This document shows positions 22,975-34,272 of a stretch of DNA of 64,000 nucleotides, in pieces. The DNA is taken from contig OZ017798.1 in NCBI GenBank assembly GCA_963969395.1, positions 23,056,173-23,120,172 on the forward strand. The letters run 5' to 3'. The translations under genes were made by a program, and so were the position numbers. Within the stretch, counting starts at the first letter, position 1, and every line of letters begins with the position of its first letter. Below the pieces are notes generated by a model that was not told where the DNA came from, did not search any database, and was given only the letters and a program-made list of their open reading frames with translations. The stretch comes from Pseudoscleropodium purum (lineage: Eukaryota > Streptophyta > Bryopsida > Hypnales > Brachytheciaceae).

Positions 22975-24200
22975 TGTCTAGGAGAAGCGGCGCATGGGGC
23001 ATGGGCTATTGTCATCAACGGTGCTTTTGCGAATGGTAGTGACAAATATTTTGAAAAGACCATGAAGAAGACCTCCTTTAGACAATTGGCCAGTTACAAC
23101 TCAATGATTCTTTTGTTGTTTTTATAGTGTATTTACTTTCTTCCAGCAGAATTCTAGACATTGGGTTGCATGGATTATGCACAATATATTTTCTTCTTTA
23201 TAATTGAGAAACGAGAGGTAACATATTGTAAGACATTTTCTCAAGTTCTATATGAAAACCAAGGTTGACAGGACGTCCGGATGCAGACGTTGTGTCCGCA
23301 GCGTCCGCTGACATTCGCGGTCCCGGTGGACGCAGCGTCTGCCTGTCCCCCGTCCGCCTGGCCATCCGCCCGATTACGGCCGTCCGATCGACGCGTGGAT
23401 TGATCTAGTCCGCACGATTTGGGCGTCCGCCTCGGGCAGTTGGGCCGTCCGCCCCGTCCGTCCGCCACGCCCCGCCCGTCCGCTTTTTGACGGCGGTCGG
23501 GACGCTACGTCCGCTAGCGTCCGGAAAACGGACACTATTTTGGGGCGGACCTTGAGATTCGTCAACCCTGATGAAAACTTACCTTATAATGGCCTCTGAT
23601 CTCAACTTTGTCTTCCACATTGCTTGAATTACTTTTTTTTAAGTTATTGTAAGCAATTAGTTCATCTATAGTCGTTGTTCTCCATGATTTTTCCTTACAC
23701 TGTAATATGCCACTCTTGTCTGAGCATTCATGTAGAGGTAATTCTTCTTATGAACATCTATGCATTCATTCCATTTCTTTGTCATGCAGGGCATTCCTAC
23801 TTGGTTTGTCAAGGAATACAGCAATGAGTTCCAATAGAGAGTCAGGGTTTCATACAAAGGAGGGAATTTGCTCTGGGATGTATATGTGAACATTTCCACC
23901 ATTCACGACAAACCCCATGTTGCTTTCCAAATTGGCTAAAGAGAGTTTGCTCATTTCTATGACATTCAAGAAGGCCACCCTTTAAAATTTACGTTGGCTG
24001 CCAAATCACACTTCATCGTTGAACACGCTGCTATGGAAGACCCATTCGCAACAACTCCATAAACTTCCAAATTGAAGAAATACAACTATTATAGGACACA
24101 TTTATGGGAGACCAATTTTGGATTTACGGTTTCTTCATGTTCAAGACTATATGTATTCCATGTTTGTAACTTTTGAGAATATTGGATTCATGTTTTCTAA
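22975..24200 (+). pseudogene. B3 DNA-binding domain gene, copy 1 (two exons, decayed)
   Basis: Exon 1 ends near 23110 and encodes DKYFEKTMKKTSF, the B3 N-terminal strand. Exon 2 begins after the CAG at 23787-23789 and encodes IPTWFVKEYSNEF, WDVYVNIS, HVAFQIG, REFAHFYDIQEGHPLKFTL and FIVEHA, the pattern of a plant B3 fold. Stops replace residues after SNEFQ and after FQIG (where Trp is usual), and exon 1 is frame-shifted relative to the ATG at 22975. MITE copy 2 lies in the intron. B3 domains bind DNA in plant transcription factors. It is paralogous to copy 2 at 25.7-26.8 kb. Confidence 0.72.
23260..23570 (-). mobile_element. GC-rich hAT-type MITE, copy 2
   Basis: 311 bp, with ends CAAGGTTGAC and GTCAACCCTG and a perfect 8-bp target duplication ATGAAAAC (23252-23259 and 23571-23578). 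It is in reverse orientation relative to copy 1 and lies in the intron of B3 copy 1. Confidence 0.93.
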
Positions 24201-25749
24201 ACCAATTGGGAAAACAATGCAACCTCGCAGCCTTTACTCACTTCACATACCGATTTCATTCGTAGTCTTAGAGAGCACTACACTTTTTTCAATATGTGAC
24301 TATATCAAACTGGCTAAATAATACTTTTTGAATTTTGTACAGAATTACATGTACATTATTTGTATTCTTTCAGTCTTCACAACAATAATAGCACTAGTGA
24401 CTCCACAATACATACGACTTGCATGGTAATTAGTCTTAAGTCTTCTTCATACATGACACTGGGCAGCATCAGTACATTTTGTATTGGATCATTGTGAAAA
24501 TAACATCAGGAACTAATTGTACTGAAAAAAATTCTTAATTATAGAAATTGTAGTGAATGACTAAGACTAATGTAGACCACAAACAAAGCATACTTGAATC
24601 AATAGTAAAGTAGGATTTGACATTCACAGTTTATTTCACAACCTTCGAATCAAATGACACATTCATTGATTACACTACTATATGGAAACAACAATTTTGT
24701 ATAGTAACAAAAAAAACTCCACCCTTCAGAGTTCTAGTGAAAGAAGTTTCTAAAATTCTTTAATGTTAAGAATTACATGAGGACTCACATGTACTTCATT
24801 GGAATGAGTCTTCTCAATACAAACCAATGCATAACTTCTTCTAGTTATAAACAAGAATAAGAGGACTTTTTTAGAACCTGTTCCATTGCTAAAGTCACGA
24901 GTTACAAAGTAAAAAATTGTTAAAAATTAGGGACAACCACATTCAGCATCTGAAGATCCTATGCACATCTCCTTCAATTCCACATGACTTCACTTTCATT
25001 CATAATAGGTACGTTCATGTTCCTGCAATGTTTTAGAAACTACCATTCACTTGTAGGTCAAAAAAATAATAAGTTTATAATGTATTGAAGATGAATGCAT
25101 GCTACAACTACATGAATGACGTAGAAAAACCTTATAATGAAGGTAGGCAAACCTTAGAACCTCCAACAACAAAACCACGTCATAAAGTTAGTCGTCCTCA
25201 TGCATTTATATTAATCATTGCATTCCTTTACATTACTTTTCAATCTTCATCATACATATTAATGGCAAAAAAAATTGCACACTTTCCACACAAACGTCTA
25301 TCACTATTTTTTCGTCACATCACTCAATTTTTACAATGTCATTACAAATCAAGAAATCTGTATAAAATTAATTCACTATTGCAGTAGGCATGGAAATAAT
25401 CTCTAGATAAATAAAATAACAAAACACTTCAACAGACCATTGTAAATCTTTGTTATTTCATTACAAAAATAGCAAATCTAAACCGCCATAATAAAAACAT
25501 TGATAAAGGAACTATAACCATTTCTGAAAATCAAATTCAAATTGTCTTATTATTTCCAAATGATAACACATCACTATCAATCACAGACGTACCTGGCTGT
25601 AGAAGATTTTGTTTGCATTTCACATGCAACTCCTCCATAAGAGTCCTTCCCCATTCTGTACTCAGTACCCACTCACCCTTATATATTCCTCGCATTGTAA
25701 TCCTCTCTTCACCTTTACGTCTTCTTGTTTCACTTCATCGTTGTTGACA
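24201..25749. other. Spacer between B3 copies
   Basis: AT-rich with no recognisable coding sequence. The 100-codon plus frame at 25085-25387 has no motif I know. Confidence 0.4.
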
Positions 25750-26770
25750 AAATGCCCCGACATGGAAGTACGCATGCAAGATTCATCTTGCTCACACACA
25801 CTAGAAACAATGACAAATGTTTCGAAAAGACAATGAAGAAAACATCATTCTGGACCCTTGTCAGTTGCATCACCTTGTTTTGTTAGCTCATTTTTGGCAT
25901 TTGTTGATAAGTACATAGAAAACAGGGTTGACAAATCAGTATGTCCACCTCAAAATAGCGTCCGTAACCCGGACGTCCGTCCTTACGGACGCCAGCGGAT
26001 GCAGCGTCCCTCCCGCCGTCGGAAGGCGGACGAGGCGGACGGCCCGAGGCGGAAGCCCAGATTATGCGGACCACATCAATCCGCGTGTCAATCGGACGAC
26101 TGTACCGGGGCGGACGGGGCGGACAAGCGGACGCGAATGTCAGTGGACGCTGTGGACACAGCGTCCGTGTCCGAACGTCCTGTCAACCCTACTGATAGAA
26201 AATTCATAATATTTGTCAACACTTCTTCTTTTGCTATTTCAAATGTTCATAAGTAGCTTTCTCTCACAACAAATACGACTTCAACATGTTCAGAAGTTCT
26301 GACACAATGTGATGGAAACCAATCTCGTAATGTCCGGTGGCCACTTCCAAAGAATTTCATGTCCACCCTTTCAGTGTTGCCTCTTCACTGATGCATAGAT
26401 GAACTTCGAGTACATTATATACCTTTCTTGAAAATGGCAAAACACAACACTTTCTACCTCACTAAAAGATATGTTAGCTTTACATGGGTACTAACTACAT
26501 TTCCTTCTGCTTTACTTCAGGGAATCCCATCTTGATTCATTGAAGCGTATGCTGATGAGTGCCACATGCAAGTTGGCTTGTCGTATAGTGGTGAGGACCT
26601 CCTCTAGCATGTCCAAATCAATATTAGCTCCATCAACAAGAAACCGCATGTTGCTTTTGGTAGAGGCTGGAAGGACTTCGTTGAATTCTATCAAGTTCAA
26701 CAAGGAGAGCGATTCAATTTCACTCTAGTTGCAACTTCATACTTCTTAGTGGAGCACGTTCTCTAAATGA
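25750..26770 (+). pseudogene. B3 DNA-binding domain gene, copy 2 (two exons, decayed)
   Basis: Exon 1 opens with ATG near 25752 (MPRHGSTHARF) and contains DKCFEKTMKKTSFW, parallel to copy 1. Exon 2 starts after CAG at 26520 and encodes FIEAYADECHMQVGLSY, INKKPHVAFGRGWKDF, VEFYQVQQGERFNFTL and YFLVEHV, a B3 core that keeps the GW pair lost in copy 1. Stops occur after GIPS and after EDLL. MITE copy 3 lies in the intron. Together with copy 1 it forms a diverged tandem pair about 2.7 kb apart. The function would be DNA binding; the protein beyond the B3 core is unassigned. Confidence 0.72.
25923..26194 (+). mobile_element. GC-rich hAT-type MITE, copy 3
   Basis: 272 bp. It starts CAGGGTTGAC; the right end reads GTCAACCCTACTG, which looks like a 3-bp insertion in the terminus. 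The 8-bp target duplication ATAGAAAA is perfect (25915-25922, 26195-26202). It is inserted in the intron of B3 copy 2, in opposite orientation to copy 2 of the MITE. Confidence 0.9.
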
Positions 26771-28199
26771 ACATGGCCAAATTTTAGGTACACTTCCACA
26801 ATGTCAATTGCTTTCACGACTACAACAAACTGTATTCCTTGAACTTAGGGTTTGTTCCACTGTCCATGTATAGGGTTGCTGGGTTGCTTAACACTACGCA
26901 TAACAACAGTATAGTTTCTAGAATGTGAGAAGGAAAATTTAGAACACATTGTCTAGAAGTTGTCACCTCTATATCCATTAGAACCTACATCATTACAATG
27001 TATAGAAATGTGACATTTTCAATCCACTTTCTCCAAGACTTCACTTACTATAAGATGTTTTATCGTTTTAGTGTTTTTATTAAACTTCTTCAAAAGTACT
27101 ACTCTTATGTAGTTAAACATAATATTTCCACCAATTGCTCATGAAGCTTGTTGTACTTTGCATTTGATGTTGAACTAAAAGTCCGGTCTACTTCCACGTT
27201 GTTCACCTTCCTATAAAAATATGAATAAAATTCCATTTTTTGTAAGTAAAGTGTTGCCATCTTTTTCATTTACATTCTCTTCTGTCCTTCAATTGTTTTC
27301 AAGCATGTATACAACATTGAGGACAATAAAAGCACGCAAACTTCAATGGACAGTTCAAACAAACTTCCACTAACTAGAATGATCTTCAAAACAATAATTG
27401 TATAAACTACATACTCCATTTGCTACTTCATGCCTAACCTTCGCTTAAAAAACTAATACACCTATCATGTATCAAAATGTAAATGTCTTACAAGTAACAA
27501 ATGACTTCAAAATGTAGATGTCTTACAAGTAACACATTATTTCAACATTAGTTAATTCACTTCTTACCTTGGCCGACATGCAATATCATATACTTCCACC
27601 ATGTAGTCCCTGCATGAAAATAAGAATGTCTACAGCAAAGAAAGCACCTTTTGTGCACTCACAATTGCCAAAATCTAGTGAAATTGCCATTCAACAAAAT
27701 TAGCTGCCACCACATAAATTCAATTAATGCTTCTAGTTTATGTGCAATAGAAATAGACTTACAAAAAAGCGTTACATGAGGAATTACACTTAGGAGCAAT
27801 TGAGCTTTATTGAATTTTATAGAACATCCTATACTAGTCATTTTGTGTTGTATCACTACTACTACTCATATGCTATTAATCTGTGTACATGCCTCTCCTT
27901 CAATTTGCTTGTCGTATCTCCAGAGTTCATATCAACCTACAACTATAGTCTTCACTACCATATTGTCACTCCAAAAACTATGATAAATAAAAAGAATACA
28001 TGAATACAAAATGCACACTTCCACTACCATAATGTTGAGGAGTTCATAATTTCCAAAGAGAAATATTATGGAAACAGAGAAAAACTATGATGCATGCCTT
28101 GAACAATAAATGTTGATGTAAACCATTGTACAAAACCCAAAAATATCTTGTTATGAATTGAAATTCTATGTCACATTCTCGAAATGTCAACGACCAACA
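26771..28199. other. AT-rich spacer, no gene supported
   Basis: This lies between B3 copy 2 and the 3-prime end of the TNP2 gene. A near repeat of CAAAATGTAAATGTCTTACAAGTAACA occurs at about 27470-27540 in two copies. No protein similarity is seen. Confidence 0.4.
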
Positions 28200-30178
28200 C
28201 TTCCATATTCATCCATTTCTAAATTAGAGGAAGAGTAGTCGTTCGACCCATTTTCTTCCATCTGCCTTGCTTCACATTCCATTGCAAGGTCCGCTACTAT
28301 TAGCTCTTCTTCCGTTATATTTGGGACATCACCCTCCAAGTCTTCTAATTCTTTCTCCACCTTAGAATATGAGCTCCCTACATGTCTTCTACCAAGAGAA
28401 GGAAAGCATTGTCCACAACATCAATAGTAGCATCCCTTCCCATAGTTTCATGAATACAAGTCACCCGAGAGTTTGAATGCAGAAAAACTGCCCAATCTAG
28501 TTCTTTACGGAATGTGTAAAAGAAAATCTTCGACGCTTGCACTGGAAAAATGAAAGAATTCGCAAGTTTCCGCATTAGTCTTCTTAGTTTTACGTATGTA
28601 AAACCATACTTATTCTTCTTCAAACATGTAGTAGTTCCTCTCCAAATAGGCTCAACCTAGTCACACATCAACACTATAGGCTTCACTTGACCATAATCCA
28701 ATTCAATAATCTCTAGTATTCTCCCAAAGTATATTATGGTCCCTACAATACAATTCCTATTGGAAGATCTACTACGTTGAATAGTCTTGCAAGTGGTAGT
28801 CACTCTGAAGTCTGTTGTCATGAGTTACTTTCAGCACTTGAAACACGGAAGTAATTTCCGTAAGCCTTCATTGACTTGAAGGATCGGGACTTTAAGCTTG
28901 GTGGAGTCGATAAATCTACTACATCTTCTTCGAAGGAGTCATTCCCTTCTTGAATGATAGTTTGTAACCACTCAGAGAAACGGGGATGACGTTTAATTCC
29001 TTGGAGTAATCCATTCACCTCCTTTGCCGTGGATGTAGTCCTCGATGATAAGCTAGTCTGCAGTTGTTCACTTCTGTATTCAACTCTGCATGAGTTTTGA
29101 GATAATAGTCATGTACATTAGTGTCATTCATCTTCAGAATATTGTAATGCTTAGTTAATGTCCCCTTTACAGAATACATAATTCTATGCATCCATATCTA
29201 GTGTATGACGTATAGTCAATCTAGATTGACTATGTCTAAAGAAGAATAACAGGATAACATTATAATTTACGGATTAAAAATGATAGGAGAACTCACTTTC
29301 TGAGGGCGTCCAAGCAAGCAGAGTTACTAAGAATATATGAATGGGTCTACTCACGCTCTTCAAAGGAAAGATTGCGAATTCGGTACGCACTGCAAGTGAC
29401 TTTGCTACTATCTCCAAGTTCTTCATCTGCACCCCAGATGCGTTTGCTAGTTGATTCACATTCAAATATGTACTTTGTTGACAATCCTAATTCTGTTTGC
29501 ATAGCAATTCTTGTTGCCATGCACCCTTCTAGTTTGGCTTTGTTGCGCACGTACGATTTTATGTACTTCATATATCTCTCTAGAGGGTACATCCAACAAT
29601 TGTGGACTGGACCACAAAGTTCCAATTCTTCAAAAAAAAGGAGGGAAATCACACTCCAATAAGCACAACACTAGAGCAACTTCATCATTTATGGACTGCA
29701 TCATTTTTGGATCTCAGACCTTCGAACAAATTTTTCTGAAAATGCCACTGAGATGCATTATAGTTCTCTCCATTTAGTCTACCAAAAATCCACGGATACA
29801 AACAAGAAGTATTTGTTGCAACAATACATGGTAATCATGACTTTTTAAACTATGCAGTGTATCATCTTCTGAAATTTTAGACTTCATGTTAGACATAAAG
29901 CCTGTCGGAGTTTTCAAGCTCCTTAGTCTGTCAATCAATTTCTTCTTGTTTTGCTTAGACAATATGTATGGAGCCATTGGAATATGGAACCCTTCAATAG
30001 ACGATTTGGCTCTTTGAATTTGCAACTTCTTGCAACCTACTTCCTTCATGTCTTTTCTCATTGCAGGTTTGTCTTTCATCCCCATGATTGTATTTAAAAG
30101 GTTTTTAGTAAGGTTCTTTTTGTAATACATGATGTCCAAGATATGCCTAATGAGAAGTTTTTGTTGAACGAAGCACAA
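28200..30178 (-). pseudogene. CACTA TNP2 transposase gene, C-terminal half with DUF4218
   Basis: From high to low coordinates: HILDIMYYKKNLTKNLLNTI and LKSHDYHVLLQQILL (conserved TNP2 block, 30178-29774); then GPVHNCWMYPLERYMKYIKS, the DUF4218 signature (29652-29347). Next come GIKRHPRFSEWLQ (29018-28818) and NKYGFTYVKLRRL with FIFPVQASKIFFYTF (28623-28378), the usual plant CACTA C-terminus. Stops and frame changes separate blocks; a splice acceptor (CATTAG) precedes the first. TNP2 is the catalytic protein that cuts at CACTA termini. Supported by family-wide residues, this is a firm call, but the gene is dead. Confidence 0.9.
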
Positions 30179-30287
30179 ATTCCACGTTACTTTAAAAATT
30201 TTGAGGTCTTAACTCATTTCCATTTCAGTTTCAACAATACCTCCATACATTAAAACTTCAAACAATGATTTTATGATTTCCAATTTG

Positions 30288-30629
30288 CAGGGTTGACGAA
30301 TCTCAACGTCCGCCCCAAAATAGCGTCCGTTTTTCGGACGTCCGGACGTCTGGACGCACGGACGCTAGCGGATGCAGCGTCCCGACTGTCGTCGGAAAGC
30401 GGACGGGCGGGGCGGATGGCCCGACCGCCCGAGGCGGACGCCCAGATCGTGCGGACCAGATCACTCCGTGCGTCGATCGGACGGCTGTAATCGGGCGGAC
30501 GAGCGGACGGACGGGGCGGACGGGCGGACAAGCGAACGGGGGACAGGTGGACGCTGCGTCCGCCGGGACCGCGAATGTCAGCGGACGCTGCAGACACAGC
30601 GTCCGCGTCCGGACGTCCTGTCAACCCTG
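30288..30629 (+). mobile_element. GC-rich hAT-type MITE, copy 4
   Basis: 342 bp, with perfect CAGGGTTGAC and GTCAACCCTG termini and a perfect 8-bp target duplication CCAATTTG (30280-30287, 30630-30637). It is inserted within the TNP2 gene. This is the cleanest reference copy for the family. Confidence 0.95.
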
Positions 30630-30750
30630 CCAATTTGGACAACTATGTGAAGAGGAACTTACATGCAATGTCAAAATTATATAAGTGAGGACTCTATACC
30701 AATAAAAAAAATGCAAGAATACAATTGAATGGGATAGAAGGGTCCTCTTA

Positions 30751-31338
30751 CTATACACTGAAACTTGCCTGCCACCCCAATTTCCCATTAGTTCCCCCCC
30801 TCCTCTCTCAAAAAATTTGTGAGCCGTTGATTTTTTTGAAAAAAAATGCTTACCCTCAAAATTGACATTGATTTCTCAAAAAATCACAAGATATTGATCT
30901 TGTGAAATTTAATCTAAACCGTTCAAATATAAAATACAAATACTGAATACAAATACAAATATGGATACAAGTATTGGATATGAGTACTAAATACGTATAC
31001 TAAATATAGATATTGAATACGGATATTGAATACGGGTACTAAATATGGGTATTGAATATGGATATTGAATACGAGTACTGAATACGGATATAGTATTGGA
31101 TACGGGATCAATTGTCCCATATTGTTTGTCAAGAACTTTGATTCTAAAGATTACAAGAGGGGGTGGGGGTGAAGGGGGGTGAGATAAAAATATTTAAATC
31201 AAATTCTAAATGATAGATGGGGGTCGTAAAATAAAAAATTTTAAATAAAAATTGAGGGGGGGAATGCATAGTGACACAAAAGTGTCACTATACACCTTAA
31301 GTGCCTAATAACTACATTTCCATCGAAGGATCCTCTTA
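30751..31338. mobile_element. 588-bp insertion with long imperfect target duplication, inside TNP2
   Basis: ATAGAAGGGTCCTCTTA (30734-30750) and ATCGAAGGATCCTCTTA (31322-31338) match at 15 of 17 positions and flank a block with no coding content. Contents include C-rich runs, a minisatellite (about 30930-31115) and a perfect 10-bp hairpin ATAGTGACAC/GTGTCACTAT (31268-31291). Long duplications suggest target-primed retroposition, but no A-box, B-box or terminal A-tract is clear, so the class is open. Confidence 0.45.
30930..31115. repeat. 13-bp minisatellite
   Basis: Degenerate tandem units of TATTGAATACGGA and variants (TACTAAATATGGG), about a dozen copies. The minus-strand ORF here (30923-31132) is an artefact of the repeat. 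Confidence 0.8.
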
Positions 31339-31400
31339 CATCCTAGCTTAACATTTCTGCCATTTTCAAAAAATGAAGCATCAATGTTTTGGACATGTTT

Positions 31401-33252
31401 TCAAGCGGGGCTATTTATGATGGATCTTAGTTTCCCATCCATTGACACATTTTTTTCATGCCACCTCATAAGTGATGCAATGTTTTGACAATGAAACATT
31501 CTTAGAAGTCTAGGAATCAAAGGGAAATGCCTAAGTACTTTTAGTGGCACAATGTTGCTTCCCGAAACATATGTTGATGAAAAACATTTTGGGCATTTGG
31601 AGAGGTGTTCTTTATCTTTCCAGAACAAGATACATCCATTATAACACACATGAATGGTATTAAAAGATAAGCCTAGATGGCCAATGAAACATCGTGCCTC
31701 ATATCAATTTCTAGATAATCCATTTGACGAAGGAAGAATATCCATTCTCAAAAAAGATAGCAATTTGTCCATGAAAGAGTTGTTGACATTGTGTAAATGC
31801 ACAAGGTTCATGAGTACTAGAATGCATGCAAGAGTAGACAGTTTTGAACCATGGGTCAAAGGTACTTGACTGTGCTTTAGCCACTCTTCCATGTTTGTAT
31901 CGACATTAGTTCCAATCTCCATTATTTCAGTGTTCTCTCCTTCATCTTACATGTTTGAGTTTTTGGTTATGCTTTCTCTCCTGTCATCAACCGCTTCGAA
32001 CCATTCTTTGGTGAGGTGGTGGATGTTGAAGCCTCCATCGAAATTATCTTTGGACAAAATGCTAATATTTGGTTCTTCATTTGCCGACCATTGCTTTGTG
32101 GGTGGAAGGGTTGACACGACGTCCGGATGTCCGGGACGTCAGGACACGGACGTCCGGACACGAACGCTGTGTCCGCAGCGTCCGCTGACATTTGCGGTCC
32201 CGGCGGACGCAGTGTCCACCTGTCCGCCCCGTCCGCCCGTCCGCTCGATTAAGGCCGTCCGATCGACACGCGGACTAATGTGGTCCGCGCGATCTGGGTG
32301 TCTGCCTCGGGCCGTCTGCCTCGTTCGTCCGCCTCGCCCCGCCCATCCGCTTTCCGACGGCGGGAGGGACGCTGCGTTTGCCAGCGTCCATGTGTCCGGA
32401 TGTCCGGGTTACGGACGCTTTTTTCGGGCGGACGTAGAGATTCGTCAACCCTGGTGGGTAGACCTCTAAAATCTTTGGCGTTTGTTTCCTCTTACTAGAT
32501 AGAAACAATACATCAAAATTGTGAAGACATGTGAATGTCACGGGAGAGTATGATTTGAGTAAAAAAAACCTAATAGAACAAAGTGTAATACAATTAGGTC
32601 CACGAGCGCCAGGAAAGAGCAAATGGAGGTCTCTTTCGATGGCCACTTCTTTGTTTTAGGTATTATTTACATCTGAAAAGCATTAATGCACACAAGACAA
32701 TGAGGTTTTGAAAATGTAAATGAGGTACTCAATAGTAGTAGATGATGTTAATATTTGTGATTTTGTGTTGTACACGTAGTTAAGGTTTCATCTAATGTAC
32801 TACACATAATAAGTGATGGTCCATTACTAATGTTTTTCAATTGGTTGATTTGGAACATTTGCCTAAAACAATGTGGTTGTTTCAACTATATAATGAAACC
32901 TCCTTTTGTTTTCAATAATTGTGATGACGAATTTGAATTGGAAAGAACAAAGCATTAAGTTTACTGGAAGTTGGAAAAATCACACAAGAAAATAAAGGAA
33001 GACAGAACAAGATGGAAGAGAGAAAGAAGCACTCACAATCATTGGGTGCATCAACGTCGAATCCCTCCCACGCTGTCGAAGATGTGTTTCAATTGTCAAC
33101 CGTAGAATGGATCTGCCTTCGTCCTTACACTCATTACAAGGGCATTTGTAACTCTCTATCATCAACTGGTTTGCACAAGAGCGTTCAAGGGCATTCAGTG
33201 CCATTGCTAGAGGAGAGAAGTTGGGATTGTTTGAAGAGTGGGCTTTAGCCAT
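31401..33252 (-). pseudogene. CACTA TNP2 transposase gene, N-terminal half
   Basis: The first exon (33252-32980) starts MAKAHSSNNPNF and carries YKCPCNECKDEGRS then IETHLRQRGRD, the transposase-associated zinc domain of plant CACTA elements. Next come SKLSTLACILVLMNL (31922-31704) and CILFWKDKEHLSKCPKC, VLRHFPLIPRLLRMF and SLMRWHEKNVSMDGKL (31649-31401), classic TNP2. NGRNVKLG follows near 31330 and then the gene is lost: the block with the YNLPPW, GPK and LWxxGV motifs is absent before 30178. MITE copy 5 and the 588-bp block interrupt it. Confidence 0.9.
32106..32453 (-). mobile_element. GC-rich hAT-type MITE, copy 5
   Basis: 348 bp, ends AAGGGTTGAC and GTCAACCCTG. Flanks GTGGGTGG (32098-32105) and GTGGGTAG (32454-32461) match at 7 of 8. 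It is inserted in the TNP2 gene, reverse orientation. Confidence 0.88.
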
Positions 33253-33716
33253 ATTGCCAGCCCAAAAATATACGTAATGCAGTTCTACGCATACAATTTA
33301 CAGAAAACGAAAGTGACAAATCTGTTTTAGGGTTTCTAATAGGGTTGATGACATTGACATTTTTTGAAAAAGCTGCATTTCAAGGTCGTGTAATGTGTAT
33401 AATGCAAAGCAAAGTGCCTTGAATTCTTGTCACTAAAGATTATATGGCGTCACAAATCTTTAGTAATTTCTGGTTTTCTTCAAAGGTATCCGAGAATGGT
33501 AGTGCAAATGGGATGTTTCATCGTCAAATATAACATGTACAATTGTTGATAGAAAAGTGCTGGGACCCACTTTAATGACTTTGTAGCAAACTTTGAAGAT
33601 TGAGGAATTGGTGACGCCACGTTCTTCCTTTCAAGAAGCATGGTAAGGTTAGTGAAGTCCTCCATTCATTAGAGTGCATGTTGTTCACTTTCAATGCATT
33701 GTGCCGGAGTAAAGGT
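33253..33716 (-). other. Region upstream of TNP2, small unassigned frame
   Basis: A 61-codon minus frame (33665-33480, starting MEDFTNLTMLLERKN) is open but unrecognised. It could be a 5-prime exon of the transposase gene. Nothing else is seen. Confidence 0.25.
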
Positions 33717-33880
33717 TAGGGCTGACACGACGTCCAAACGCAGATGCTGTATCCGCAACGTTCGCTGACATTTGCGGTTCCGGCGGACGCAATATCCGCT
33801 GGAACCGCCCCATCCACCCCGTCCGCTTTGACGGCCCTATTTCCCCTGACCGCCCTACCCAAACTGCCTCGCGGTCACTC
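33717..33880 (-). mobile_element. GC-rich hAT-type MITE, copy 6 (truncated, diverged)
   Basis: The left part (TAGGGCTGACACGACGTCC, then CGCTGACATTTGCGGTTCCG) matches the family end. It then degenerates into CCGCCC-rich sequence without a matching right terminus. No target duplication is found. Confidence 0.65.
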
Positions 33881-34272
33881 CCTTAATCTTTAAACAATTA
33901 AATGTTAAATGAAGTGCAATGGTTCGCGATTTGTCATTAAAACAATGTCTCTTATAAGTTGAAAGATTATAAAGTTTGACCATGAGTCCATGATAGTCTT
34001 AAAACTATGAAAAAATTCCAATTCATTTTCAGAAGGCAAACTAAAAAAGTTTGTGACTTCAAATATATATATATACTATTTAAAAAATCGAGATCAACAC
34101 AAATACAAACATAATCAATATGGGCAAAATGTATTGAATTTAATATAGAATACCATACATTGTGCACATTTGGCTAATTGCACATATAATTTTTTTCATT
34201 CCAACTCTATATTTCTAAACTAATTTTTAATGCCTATATAACCTATTCAACTACTACTTCTGCACTATCAAT

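Noticed and set aside
30923..31132. Minus-strand ORF of Tyr/Pro/Val/Ile repeats
   Set aside because: Translation of a 13-bp minisatellite.
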